Assembly (NCBI GenBank): GCA_013286835.1
Contig: JABDEZ010000018.1
Location: 1 to 35,051, forward strand
Length of the DNA stretch: 35,051 nucleotides
Direction: 5' to 3'
Origin: Bacteroidota bacterium
GTDB taxonomy: Bacteria > Bacteroidota > Bacteroidia > Chitinophagales > Chitinophagaceae
The position numbers were made by a program, and so were the translations under genes. This document shows, piece by piece, positions 1 through 7,425 of this stretch (positions within the stretch are counted from its first letter, which is position 1; each line of letters begins with the position of its first letter). The notes below the pieces were generated by a model. It saw only the letters and a program-made list of their open reading frames with translations, did not search any database and had not been told where the DNA came from.

Positions 1-310
1 ACATTTTGTGTTACAGGCTAAAAGTGTTTACCAGCTTGTATTTCACTGTTTTTTTCTGTAAAATGTCTGTTGGTATTTTTATTTGAGCACAGACATTTTA
101 AAGGTAGAATAAATGTTATTTCTGTGGTATCCCAATTATATGCTCCCTTACCAAGGGTAAACCTGAAAAAGTCATGAAATGTACTGAAATGTCCGTCGGC
201 TGACATTTTAAATTTCATATTAAATCAATAGCGGTAAGGATTGCCGGTAAAATGTCCTTTTCTGCTTAGAGAAAATATTTTCGCAATTATTTGTGATACG
301 GACATATTTA
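1..310. repeat. Cluster of alternately inverted TAAAATGTC/GACATTTTA motifs, possible insertion-element end
   Basis: The stretch before the first gene has no convincing coding frame but holds a recurring motif. Copies lie at 1-7 (acatttt), 58-67 (gtaaaatgtc), 89-100 (acagacatttta), 187-193 (aaatgtc), 202-212 (gacattttaaa), 247-257 (gtaaaatgtcc) and 300-305 (ggacat). They alternate in orientation and form three consecutive inverted pairs. The first pair has perfect 12-base arms (59-70 with 89-100). On the minus strand the copies encode repeated G/R/K-H-F triplets. Multiple short terminal repeats of this kind are known at the ends of IS21-family elements, so a residual IS end is one inference. 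No transposase gene is present to prove it. Alternatives are regulator binding sites or foreign sequence joined by assembly. Confidence 0.4.
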
Positions 311-347
311 TATCTAATATTAGACCCATCACCATTGCAAGATACTA

Positions 348-995
348 TTGAGAATAAGGATTTGCCAAAAGAAGATATGCACGGTTCCACAGTTCGTAGT
401 GTTCCACAAGGTGCTTGAAGATATAGGCATGATGAAAATGCTGCCGGGCATGGCGGTGATAGTACCTTGCGATTTTAACCAGACCAAGGCTGCCACCCTG
501 GCCATTGCCAATTATGAGGGGCCGGTTTACCTGCGCTTTGGCCGCCCGGTATGGCCCAACTTTACAACAGAGGATCAACCTTTTGAAATAGGTAAGGCAC
601 AGGTACTTGCAGAAGGCGCTGATGTAAGCATCATAGCCTGCGGCCACATGGTGTGGATAGCAGTAGAAGCAGCAAGGATGTTGGCCGAAGAAGGCATACA
701 TGCTGATCTCATCAACATACACACCATAAAGCCACTGGACGAAGCAGCGATCATAAAATCGCTGAAGAAAACAGGCGCGGTGGTCACTGCCGAGGAACAC
801 CAGCAAAACGGTGGCCTGGGCGATAGCATAGCCAACGTGGCCGGTCGCGAATGCCCTGTACCACATGAGTATGTGGCAGTAAAAGACAGCTTTGGCGAAA
901 GCGGCAAGCCGGTTGAGCTGCTTACCAAGTACGGCCTTACCAAAGAAAACATAGTAGCTGCAGCAAAGAAGGCTATAGCGCGTAAGAAAGCCTAA
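348..995 (+). CDS. Transketolase C-terminal subunit, 5'-truncated fragment
   Basis: From residue 22 on (VLEDIGMMKMLPG, base 411) the product matches the split transketolase C-terminal subunit of the pentose phosphate pathway. It keeps the end of the pyrimidine-binding domain (FNQTKAATLAIA, PVYLRFGRP) and the whole Transketolase_C domain (IACGHMVWIAVEAA, INIHTIKPLD, VVTAEEHQQNGGLGDSIA, VKDSFGESGKP). The family is usually about 315-320 residues and only about 195 are left. The first ~120 residues, including most of the pyrimidine domain, are missing. The 21 residues before base 411 have no family resemblance, so the annotated ATG at 348 is probably spurious. The break may be an insertion, a deletion or a chimeric assembly join. 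As it stands the fragment cannot be an active enzyme half, because thiamine diphosphate binding needs the lost part. The N-terminal subunit is not in the window. Confidence 0.85.
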   Translation: MRIRICQKKICTVPQFVVFHKVLEDIGMMKMLPGMAVIVPCDFNQTKAATLAIANYEGPVYLRFGRPVWPNFTTEDQPFEIGKAQVLAEGADVSIIACGHMVWIAVEAARMLAEEGIHADLINIHTIKPLDEAAIIKSLKKTGAVVTAEEHQQNGGLGDSIANVAGRECPVPHEYVAVKDSFGESGKPVELLTKYGLTKENIVAAAKKAIARKKA

Positions 996-1044
996 AAAAT
1001 GGCCAGCTTGCAAACTGGGTATTATTATTGCAGCATAAAAAATA

Positions 1045-1066
1045 GCCCCGTCCTATAGGGCGGGGC
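1045..1066. terminator. GC-rich hairpin after the transketolase fragment
   Basis: The arms gccccgtcc (1045-1053) and gggcggggc (1058-1066) pair around a tata loop with one G-T pair. An A run precedes the hairpin (1037-1042), so the T tract needed for intrinsic termination is on the minus strand. The plus side lacks one. It may still help end the upstream plus-strand transcript. Confidence 0.5.
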
Positions 1067-1139
1067 GCATTAATAACACAGGCTGGCTTTAGTCAAACCT
1101 ATCCTGCACATTTACAGTCTGTATAATAAACACTAAACC

Positions 1140-1643
1140 ATGACACGCACGCACCGCACATTTTATGCTACCCGATCAGCGATTGTTTGCATAGCATTAG
1201 TGCTGCTGTGCATTTACAGCTCATCTTGCAAGGCGCCCAAGCCCCTCACGGTCGAAAGTGTAAGCAATGTGCGCATGATGCAAGACCCACCGTTCCTGGT
1301 AGATGTTCAGTTTCACAACCCCAACAAGTACGCCATACAGCTGAAGCATGCCGATGTGGAAGTATTTATGAACAATGCCCATCTGGGCCAAATGCGGCTG
1401 GATACGCTGATAACAGCGCCGCCCAACTCATCATTTATTTTACCGGTCGGTCTTAAAATAGACCTCAGTAGCATACTCCCCAACATAGGCCAGTTGCTGT
1501 TCAACAAAACCATCCATATCAAGCTCGATGGTAGCATAAAAGCTGGCCGCAAAGGCGTATTCATTACTATACCGTTCCACTACGAGGGCGATCAGGTACC
1601 CGAAAAGATGGAACTGGATCTGATGAATGGGCTTAGGAAGTAG
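1140..1643 (+). CDS. LEA type 2 (LEA14-like) family lipoprotein
   Basis: This 167-residue protein has a hydrophobic N-terminus (about residues 12-26) ending in SSSC, with Cys30 as a probable lipidation site, so it is likely an outer-membrane or periplasmic lipoprotein. Residues ~36-160 look like a single LEA14/WHy-type beta-sandwich. The signs are FLVDVQFHNPNKYAIQLK, the conserved N-P pair in the second strand, VEVFMNNAHLG, and a C-terminal strand pattern after KLDGSIKAG. The family is thought to bind hydrophobic or stress-related partners, but no substrate is known for bacterial members. The gene stands alone. Its stop codon lies one base from the stop of the convergent minus-strand gene, leaving no room for a terminator between them. 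Confidence 0.75.
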   Translation: MTRTHRTFYATRSAIVCIALVLLCIYSSSCKAPKPLTVESVSNVRMMQDPPFLVDVQFHNPNKYAIQLKHADVEVFMNNAHLGQMRLDTLITAPPNSSFILPVGLKIDLSSILPNIGQLLFNKTIHIKLDGSIKAGRKGVFITIPFHYEGDQVPEKMELDLMNGLRK

Positions 1644-1644
1644 C

Positions 1645-4227
1645 TCATCGCACTACCGTTACATTACCCGTTTTATGATAAATCATATTGCTGCCGGCTA
1701 CTTTATATTGCAGTGTCCAAAAGTAGGTACCTAGCTGTACAGGTATGCCATGGTTGGTGCCGTTCCACTTACTGTTGCCCAAGCCATCAAATATACAGGT
1801 GCCCCATCTGTCGTAAACAGCAAGGCCAAATACCTCTATATTGGGGTTGTTGGCAATAACGTGGAAATAATCATTGAGTCCATCTACATTAGGCGTAAAT
1901 GCCGTTGGTAGCCATGCATCGTGAGGAATATCTGTAACGGTTATTTTATAGGTGCAACTGTCGCTGCAATCGCCATTGCTGATAACACATTTATAGGCAG
2001 ATAAATAATACATGGCATCCAGCGTATAATCGGTACAGTTTTCGCATACAAGCGAATCGTTTAGGTACCATTGAGTATTGGCTGCGGCTGCACAAGGCGG
2101 TAGTACCAGTGTGGTGTTATAGGGTACAATGATGGATGTGTCGGTGAACGATGACACAGGTTTGGGCAGCACAGTTACCTGTAGCGTACCTGTGTCGGCA
2201 CCTCCGACGCTAGCTGCCGTCAGTTTTACGGTATAAGTGCCGGGTACATTGTAGCAGATAGCAGAAGGGTTGGGTCCTTCATAAGTATCAGGTGTCCCAC
2301 CAGTAAATGTCCATTGGTATATCTGTGGGTAGTTGTGCGACTGTTGTACGAAGGTTAGACACTGCCCGTTGCAAAGCGTACCTGATGATGTAGTTACCTT
2401 GTCTATAACGGGCTCGCAGAAAGTTACATGTACAGTATCTGCATAGTCACCGCATTGCGTGGCAGAAGAAAGCCAATAGCTGCCCGGTGTATCTACCCGG
2501 ATAAACTGACTTGTGCCACCCGTGCTCCAGAGATATGTTCCCAGGTCAAAGCGGGAACTTATGTCTGCTCTCATAGTGTTGTTGCATACAAAAGTATCTG
2601 CCGGTAATATTGCAGTACCCAACGGGGGGTAAATAATTACCCGGAAGGTATCGTTATAGGTACAGCCTGCTATGTTTGCGTTAACAGCATATGTTCCACT
2701 CTGTGTTGTCGAAAATACAGGGCCTGTGGTATTGTTGCTCCATTGGTAATAGCCTGTGGTATCCAGCTTGACAGATGCAGTACCGGTACAGGAAAATGTA
2801 TCCTGCACCGCTATGCGCGGCTGATACATAACATAAAAGGTATCCACACGCCATGCACCCGGGCATGTTTGTGCTTTTACCCAGTAAATACCCGGCTGCC
2901 CAACGTTAATTGACTGACTCGTGGCGCCTGTGTTCCATACATAATCTGCAGAAGCAATAACTGATGATAGCTGGTGAGGAAGATTGCAAGCATGAACATT
3001 ATAACTGAACGAAGCCTCATTGGCGGGTACTCTGCTGCTGAGCCCCCCCCATTCAAACCAATTATTCAAACTATTAGCGTAGTTAGTATCAACTGCTATC
3101 GCATTAGGTATCACATTGCATGCTAATCCGTATTCATTGGGTTTATCTACTATGCCTATATACACAGAATCAGTACTATCTGCGTAATATAGGGCGTATA
3201 TTTTGTCATCAGGCCCTATTTGCAGTTGATTGCCCCAAGTAGTAACGACCAGCAGCCCAAGGGATATTTTTGAATTGCGTATGGCGGTTGCTGTAGGCAA
3301 GGAAATATCCAATTGAGTTAGATAAGGATAAGGATTAAATAAATTTGCCTGGTTTTTATCATTGTATAAGTACACCTTCGAGCGGTCGGCTGAAAACTCA
3401 ACCGAGGAACCTGATCGACCTGTTGACTGAATATTTATGCTGGTGTCTATCAATATAGGATGATCAATTAGTCCTGTATTCACGTTAAAATCAAATAACT
3501 GCATAAAGTAGTCTGATTCACACCATATTAATTTTTCATCATCCAACGAGATCTTTATGTTATCGCCATAAATGTTGTACGCATGGTAAGATTGATTTCC
3601 GGTGGCAGATGTTACCGCCGGACTTATTCCTGCAGGTGTGATATGAAAGGAATGAAATTCATTTGAAAAGAGCTGGTGCGTTATTATCCACTTATTGCAT
3701 TGCCCACTGCCTGCTGCTGCCATTGATGGGCTCACATTTGTATCTAATAATACGGCGTTATAACCAGGCACTATATCTCCTAAACCGCCGTTTAGCGTCA
3801 TATCTACTACACTATAGTACAATCCAGTTAGAACAAATGTGTCGTAATAATTCGGCGGCCCAGAAAAAATGTAAAAACGATTATTATTAGCCGGATCCGG
3901 AATGATCGATGCATTGCACCCAACAGTATCAATAGATGGGATGCTTGTACTTTGGAGTGGAACATTAAGATGCCCGTTAGGCATCATGTTGTTATTACGG
4001 TCCCACACCGCAGCTCCATTGGTATAAAAAAGTATGTTCCCGGCAGCATCGCTTATGGTTGCAGATGTCTGTTGTGCCATTATACTGCTGACAAATTGGT
4101 GCGGAGGGTTGGTATTAAAAGACAGGCCATTGTTGTGGCCAAAGCACCAGTTGTTATTTTCTTTTTGCGCCATTGCAGGCTGTAAAAAAGAAAATATGAG
4201 GCATATGAGCAGTGATCGTGTTTTCAT
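1645..4227 (-). CDS. T9SS type B sorting domain secreted protein with PKD domain
   Basis: The 860-residue product starts with a Sec signal peptide (residues 1-20, ending PAMA-Q). The first half (~22-430) looks like the propeller-like region common in these proteins: WCFGHNNGLSFNT, NILFYTNGAAVWD, a repeated nnRFYIF/vYLYN pattern and DDKIYALYYAD. Ig-like segments with YVWNTGATSQSI-type motifs follow (~435-625). A PKD domain (about 630-700; YQWTFTGGTPDTYEG, GTYTVKLTA) and another Ig-like stretch come next. The last ~85 residues form the gliding-motility-type CTD: LPTAFTPNVDGLNDYF, VYDRWG, WNGTN, GTYFW, ending GNVTVVR. That domain directs export through the type IX system and surface attachment. 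The function of the passenger is unknown. It appears monocistronic. Confidence 0.88.
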   Translation of the reverse strand: MKTRSLLICLIFSFLQPAMAQKENNNWCFGHNNGLSFNTNPPHQFVSSIMAQQTSATISDAAGNILFYTNGAAVWDRNNNMMPNGHLNVPLQSTSIPSIDTVGCNASIIPDPANNNRFYIFSGPPNYYDTFVLTGLYYSVVDMTLNGGLGDIVPGYNAVLLDTNVSPSMAAAGSGQCNKWIITHQLFSNEFHSFHITPAGISPAVTSATGNQSYHAYNIYGDNIKISLDDEKLIWCESDYFMQLFDFNVNTGLIDHPILIDTSINIQSTGRSGSSVEFSADRSKVYLYNDKNQANLFNPYPYLTQLDISLPTATAIRNSKISLGLLVVTTWGNQLQIGPDDKIYALYYADSTDSVYIGIVDKPNEYGLACNVIPNAIAVDTNYANSLNNWFEWGGLSSRVPANEASFSYNVHACNLPHQLSSVIASADYVWNTGATSQSINVGQPGIYWVKAQTCPGAWRVDTFYVMYQPRIAVQDTFSCTGTASVKLDTTGYYQWSNNTTGPVFSTTQSGTYAVNANIAGCTYNDTFRVIIYPPLGTAILPADTFVCNNTMRADISSRFDLGTYLWSTGGTSQFIRVDTPGSYWLSSATQCGDYADTVHVTFCEPVIDKVTTSSGTLCNGQCLTFVQQSHNYPQIYQWTFTGGTPDTYEGPNPSAICYNVPGTYTVKLTAASVGGADTGTLQVTVLPKPVSSFTDTSIIVPYNTTLVLPPCAAAANTQWYLNDSLVCENCTDYTLDAMYYLSAYKCVISNGDCSDSCTYKITVTDIPHDAWLPTAFTPNVDGLNDYFHVIANNPNIEVFGLAVYDRWGTCIFDGLGNSKWNGTNHGIPVQLGTYFWTLQYKVAGSNMIYHKTGNVTVVR

Positions 4228-4404
4228 GGCAACAATAGCTAAATATCAAGCACTACACCTATTGCCAGGTAAAACGGATTATATTTTACTTACAGAATAT
4301 GTATATTCAATGTAAAAGGGTACAGGTAAAAGAATAGTGCTTTAACAAAATACGAAATGTATTATTACAAAACAATAGCACTACTATAAATGATATAAGG
4401 GCCA

Positions 4405-4941
4405 CTAAAACTCGTTCTTCCACATCATGCTCTCTACGGGCTTTATGGTGCGGGTATTGTACTTAGCGTCTGTTTTGCGGTTATACTTGTTTATCACCTC
4501 CCCATCTACAGGGAAGTAAATAAGCTGGCCAATAGGCATGCCGGCATATATGCGCACGGGGTGCACACAGCTTATTTCCAGTGTCCAGGTGTTGCAGAAG
4601 CCAACATCACCCTTGCCTGCAGTAGCGTGTATATCTATACCCAGCCTGCCGGTGCTTGATTTACCTTCAAGGAAGGGTACGTGTGCGTGTGTTTCGGTAT
4701 ATTCTTCAGTTACGCCAAGGTATAGCGTACCAGGTTGTATCACCAGCCCTTCTTCAGGTATCTCGTAGTGCGATATCTGATTGTGCTTGCGCGCATCCAG
4801 CACATTGTCATTATAAATGGCCAGGTGCTTGCCCAGGTGTACATCGTAACTATTTGACCCCAGGTATTTACGGTCGTAAGGCTCTATTACAATATTGCCT
4901 GCTGCAATTTCTTCCAAAATCCTGCTGTCGGAGAGTATCAT
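4405..4941 (-). CDS. dcd: dCTP deaminase
   Basis: The 178-residue product matches dCTP deaminase, which converts dCTP to dUTP for the thymidylate pathway in the cytosol. Length fits the family. Visible signatures are the N-terminal MILSDSRILEEI, SNSYDVHLG, the core FLEGKSSTGRLGIDIHATAG with the Arg/Gly nucleotide loop, and GFCNTWTLEI carrying the expected catalytic glutamate. YAGMPIGQLIYF and a C-terminal YNTRT tail close over the nucleotide. The protein is homotrimeric in the family. A perfect TAnnTTTG element ends 5 bases from the ATG (complement 4947-4954), so the mRNA may be leaderless. It is divergent from the phosphopantetheinyl transferase gene. No strong terminator is visible before the next minus-strand gene. 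Confidence 0.95.
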   Translation of the reverse strand: MILSDSRILEEIAAGNIVIEPYDRKYLGSNSYDVHLGKHLAIYNDNVLDARKHNQISHYEIPEEGLVIQPGTLYLGVTEEYTETHAHVPFLEGKSSTGRLGIDIHATAGKGDVGFCNTWTLEISCVHPVRIYAGMPIGQLIYFPVDGEVINKYNRKTDAKYNTRTIKPVESMMWKNEF

Positions 4942-4946
4942 ACGGG

Positions 4947-4954
4947 CAAAGATA
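4947..4954 (-). promoter_or_regulatory. Promoter -7 element of dcd
   Basis: The minus strand reads TATCTTTG, a perfect match to the Bacteroidota -7 consensus TAnnTTTG. It ends five bases before the dcd ATG, which predicts a transcript start at or next to the start codon. No clear TTTG -33 box is seen at the expected distance; the nearest is a TTTTTC stretch. Confidence 0.55.
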
Positions 4955-5108
4955 AATTTTATTCGATTTTGAAAAAGAGAGATTTTTGAAAAATGATTGC
5001 AGGATGAATATAAAAGAAATTAAGATGCTATTTTCACCATAATTAGACTTGATACGAAGATATAGACACTATTTAAAAGTCATTGGCAATTCCCCCTACC
5101 TTTACACT

Positions 5109-5741
5109 ATGCCCCTCATTAAAGAATGGAACCCCGGCAATTATGGTCTTGCCGCTATATGGCACGTTACTGAGCCGGAAGCTTTTTTCACCGAACATAC
5201 CGGAGTGGTATCAGACATTAAAAATGAGAAGCGTCGGCTGGAACGCTTAGCAGGTCGATACCTGTTGAAGCACCTACAGGAAGATTTCCCCCTGCATGCC
5301 ATTGCTCCAGATCCGCACGATAAGCCACGCATAGATGAAGATAAATATTTCTTCTCCATCAGCCATTCATGGCCTTATGTGGCAGTAGTTGTAGATCCCG
5401 AAGATGAAGCAGGCATAGATATACAATGCTGGCACCCGCGTATATTGGGCATACAACACAAGTTTTTAAGTGCCGAAGAGCAGGAAATGTTTGGCAATGA
5501 CGAGCAATTGGTAACCCTTGCATGGGCAGCGAAAGAAGCAGTATATAAATGGATAGGCCGCCGTGGAATAGACTTTATTGAACATATGCCCATTACTTAC
5601 TTTGCGAAAGGTGATGAATACAGCCTTATGATATACGCAAAAGGCCGACAGGTACCTATGATGATTACTGTAACAGGCGTTTTAACAGAAAATTACGCAT
5701 GTGCATATGTTACAGGTACCGAGGAATGGGCTATATATTAA
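5109..5741 (+). CDS. 4'-phosphopantetheinyl transferase superfamily protein
   Basis: This protein transfers phosphopantetheine from CoA to a serine of acyl or peptidyl carrier proteins. Motifs are the substrate Arg/Lys region KRRLERLAGRYLL, FSISHSWPYVAV (family SxSHS), GIDIQ at residues 102-106 with the metal-binding Asp104, and WAAKEAVYKW with Lys142 and Glu143. At about 210 residues it fits the two-lobed Sfp-like class. The reading frame extends up to 5049, but the start at 5109 is preferred. Family homology begins there, and a TACCTTTA promoter-like element (5097-5104) lies only four bases upstream, within the longer frame. No carrier protein, PKS or NRPS gene is nearby, so its target may be the fatty-acid ACP or a distant cluster. 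Confidence 0.85.
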   Translation: MPLIKEWNPGNYGLAAIWHVTEPEAFFTEHTGVVSDIKNEKRRLERLAGRYLLKHLQEDFPLHAIAPDPHDKPRIDEDKYFFSISHSWPYVAVVVDPEDEAGIDIQCWHPRILGIQHKFLSAEEQEMFGNDEQLVTLAWAAKEAVYKWIGRRGIDFIEHMPITYFAKGDEYSLMIYAKGRQVPMMITVTGVLTENYACAYVTGTEEWAIY

Positions 5742-5745
5742 AATG

Positions 5746-5761
5746 GGTATGTCCACATACC
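5746..5761 (+). terminator. Short hairpin after the phosphopantetheinyl transferase
   Basis: Arms ggtatg (5746-5751) and catacc (5756-5761) surround a tcca loop just after the stop codon. A T-rich stretch follows only after about 10 bases, so this is a weak candidate. Confidence 0.3.
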
Positions 5762-5814
5762 TGAAATCTCTATTATTTTTTGGGGTTTCTAGTTATTTGG
5801 TGCTTAATCTTTTA

Positions 5815-5822
5815 TAGCTTTG
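5815..5822 (+). promoter_or_regulatory. Promoter -7 element of the propeller lipoprotein gene
   Basis: TAGCTTTG is a perfect TAnnTTTG match 32 bases before the ATG at 5855. A TTTG at 5796-5799 could be the -33 box, but the 15-base spacing is shorter than usual. The element lies inside the longer open frame that starts at 5780, which argues for the start at 5855. Confidence 0.5.
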
Positions 5823-5854
5823 CGGCTCGAAAAAACACTACAAATATTCTAGAA

Positions 5855-7135
5855 ATGAATGTAAGAACCCTCTTGGTCGCTCTGTGCGCACTTATGCTAA
5901 TCGCATCTTGTAAGAAGAACAACAACAACGATGTAAGCCCTACCTCCATCACTTTAAAACCAATTACCATGACTGGGAAAACGGTGAAGCTCGAATGGTC
6001 GAAACTCATCAATGATTCCCTGATAAGCTACACTATTGTGAGGGTAACCGATACAACTGCTGGCAACACCAACACCAATAACACTCTTACCTTTATAAAT
6101 GTTGCCAAGACAGTTACCGAATATACAGATACACTTGTACTAAGCCCTTATGCACAATACTACGTGATGGCAAACGTGAAATCGCTATACTATAGCTTAC
6201 CAATTCAAAGCAACAAAGAGACATATTACAGGACAGATATTGATTTTTCGGCTATGGTAGCTCAAGATGCATTATATGACAGGACGGCCCAACAAATTTA
6301 TATCTACAGCTCTGCTGGCAACATTGCGGTGTACGACCTCGCATCTAAGAAATTCGTGCGCAGTATCAATACAAACGCCACTATAGGTACTTGCGATATG
6401 GCAATGTACAATGGCAAGCTGGAACTCTACGTGCCCAGAAATGATGGATGGGTGTTTATTTATGATGCAGCAACACTTACGCAAACAGACCAGATAAGTG
6501 TCGGCAACACCGCTTCCAGCATAACATGTAACAATGGCAAACTTTTTGTCTCTGCAACTAACAACTATTATAGCAATGTGGTACTCGCGTACGACCGTGC
6601 CACCAAAACCTCGGTTACCCCTAACACAGGCTATTACTACTCCACCTCATACCTGGCGCTTATACCTAATACTAATTCTGAATTCTTTTGTGTGGATAAT
6701 TCCTCACAGGTACTGCTTTTCCGTTTCGACGCTCAAGGAAATTATGTTTCTCAATCCATCAGCGCCATTAGTGGCAATTACCAGTTTTCTAACCCGGCAG
6801 TTGTATATCCCAATGGCAGCAAAGTAATATGTGGCAGTTATGGTGTTATTGTAGACAGTAATTTACGTACGGCAGTTGCCTTACCACGCGGCAACGTCAC
6901 ATATACCAGCTTCGCTATAGACGGTACAGGAAATACCATTTATGCCGCTACAAACAATAAAAGTATACAAGCATATGATATGGGTAACTACCAGCTGACA
7001 AAGAACTACAGTACAGTGGGCAGCCCGGTAAAGGTATTCTACAACAATGGTAAATTAATAACGGTTAGCGTTACAGCGCCCACACCCTACTACTACTATA
7101 CATCGGGCGAGTACACTTTTGTTGAGCAGCTTTAA
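5855..7135 (+). CDS. Lipoprotein with FN3-like and beta-propeller (YncE-like) regions
   Basis: The frame is open from 5780, but a clean lipoprotein signal begins at 5855: MNVRTLLVALCALMLIASCKK, with Cys19 in an I-A-S-C lipobox. The mature 426-residue product is therefore lipidated. Residues ~30-115 look like a fibronectin III-like sandwich (SITLKPITMTGKTVKLEWSK, LISYTIVRVTDT, YAQYYVMANVKS). The rest is repeats of the type IYIYSSAGNIAVYDLASKKF, YVPRNDGWVFIYDAATLTQ and VVLAYDRATKT, a beta-propeller resembling YncE/quinoprotein-like folds. No catalytic residues can be assigned. It is more likely a binding or structural surface protein than an enzyme. It is monocistronic, closed by a strong terminator. 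Confidence 0.7.
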   Translation: MNVRTLLVALCALMLIASCKKNNNNDVSPTSITLKPITMTGKTVKLEWSKLINDSLISYTIVRVTDTTAGNTNTNNTLTFINVAKTVTEYTDTLVLSPYAQYYVMANVKSLYYSLPIQSNKETYYRTDIDFSAMVAQDALYDRTAQQIYIYSSAGNIAVYDLASKKFVRSINTNATIGTCDMAMYNGKLELYVPRNDGWVFIYDAATLTQTDQISVGNTASSITCNNGKLFVSATNNYYSNVVLAYDRATKTSVTPNTGYYYSTSYLALIPNTNSEFFCVDNSSQVLLFRFDAQGNYVSQSISAISGNYQFSNPAVVYPNGSKVICGSYGVIVDSNLRTAVALPRGNVTYTSFAIDGTGNTIYAATNNKSIQAYDMGNYQLTKNYSTVGSPVKVFYNNGKLITVSVTAPTPYYYYTSGEYTFVEQL

Positions 7136-7154
7136 CATTAAGTTCTAAAAATTA

Positions 7155-7193
7155 AAGAAGCCATCCTTGTATGTATAGGATGGTTTCTTATTT
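7155..7193 (+). terminator. Intrinsic terminator after the propeller lipoprotein gene
   Basis: Arms aagaagccatcct (7155-7167) and aggatggtttctt (7177-7189) pair over 13 bases with one G-T, followed by attta. The next 200 bases up to the glnN promoter contain no gene that I can see. Confidence 0.8.
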
Positions 7194-7400
7194 ATAGCAA
7201 ATAGATTTAGCTGGAAGTCCATATTTACACAATTGCTAATCTCATGTCAGGCTGAGAGCAGTATTGATTATAGGGTAGTTATACAAAAAAGAATACTTAG
7301 TTTGAGCAAACACTACAACATTATAATGAATTAAAAATAAATAAATGTTATGTATTTATTAATATTCGCACAAATTTTTTAACAAAATCGAAAAATACTT

Positions 7401-7408
7401 TAGATTTG
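7401..7408 (+). promoter_or_regulatory. Promoter -7 element of glnN
   Basis: TAGATTTG, a perfect TAnnTTTG, lies 17 bases before the ATG at 7426. The expected -33 position holds only a T run (7375-7382). The leader would be about 12 bases. Confidence 0.5.
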
Positions 7409-7425
7409 CGCAAAATATAATATCA

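Noticed and set aside
345-1013. 222-codon open frame on the minus strand over the transketolase fragment
   Set aside because: It is antisense to clear transketolase coding sequence, Cys/Tyr/His-rich without domains, and has no promoter.
4320-4400. tagtgct/agcacta arms in the gap after dcd
   Set aside because: Seven-base arms with a ~38-base loop and no T tract in position; too weak for a terminator call.
7245-7290. caggctgagag segment resembling part of a TPP riboswitch
   Set aside because: The second conserved element (ctgatgag-type) and the pairing helices are missing, and no thiamine gene follows.
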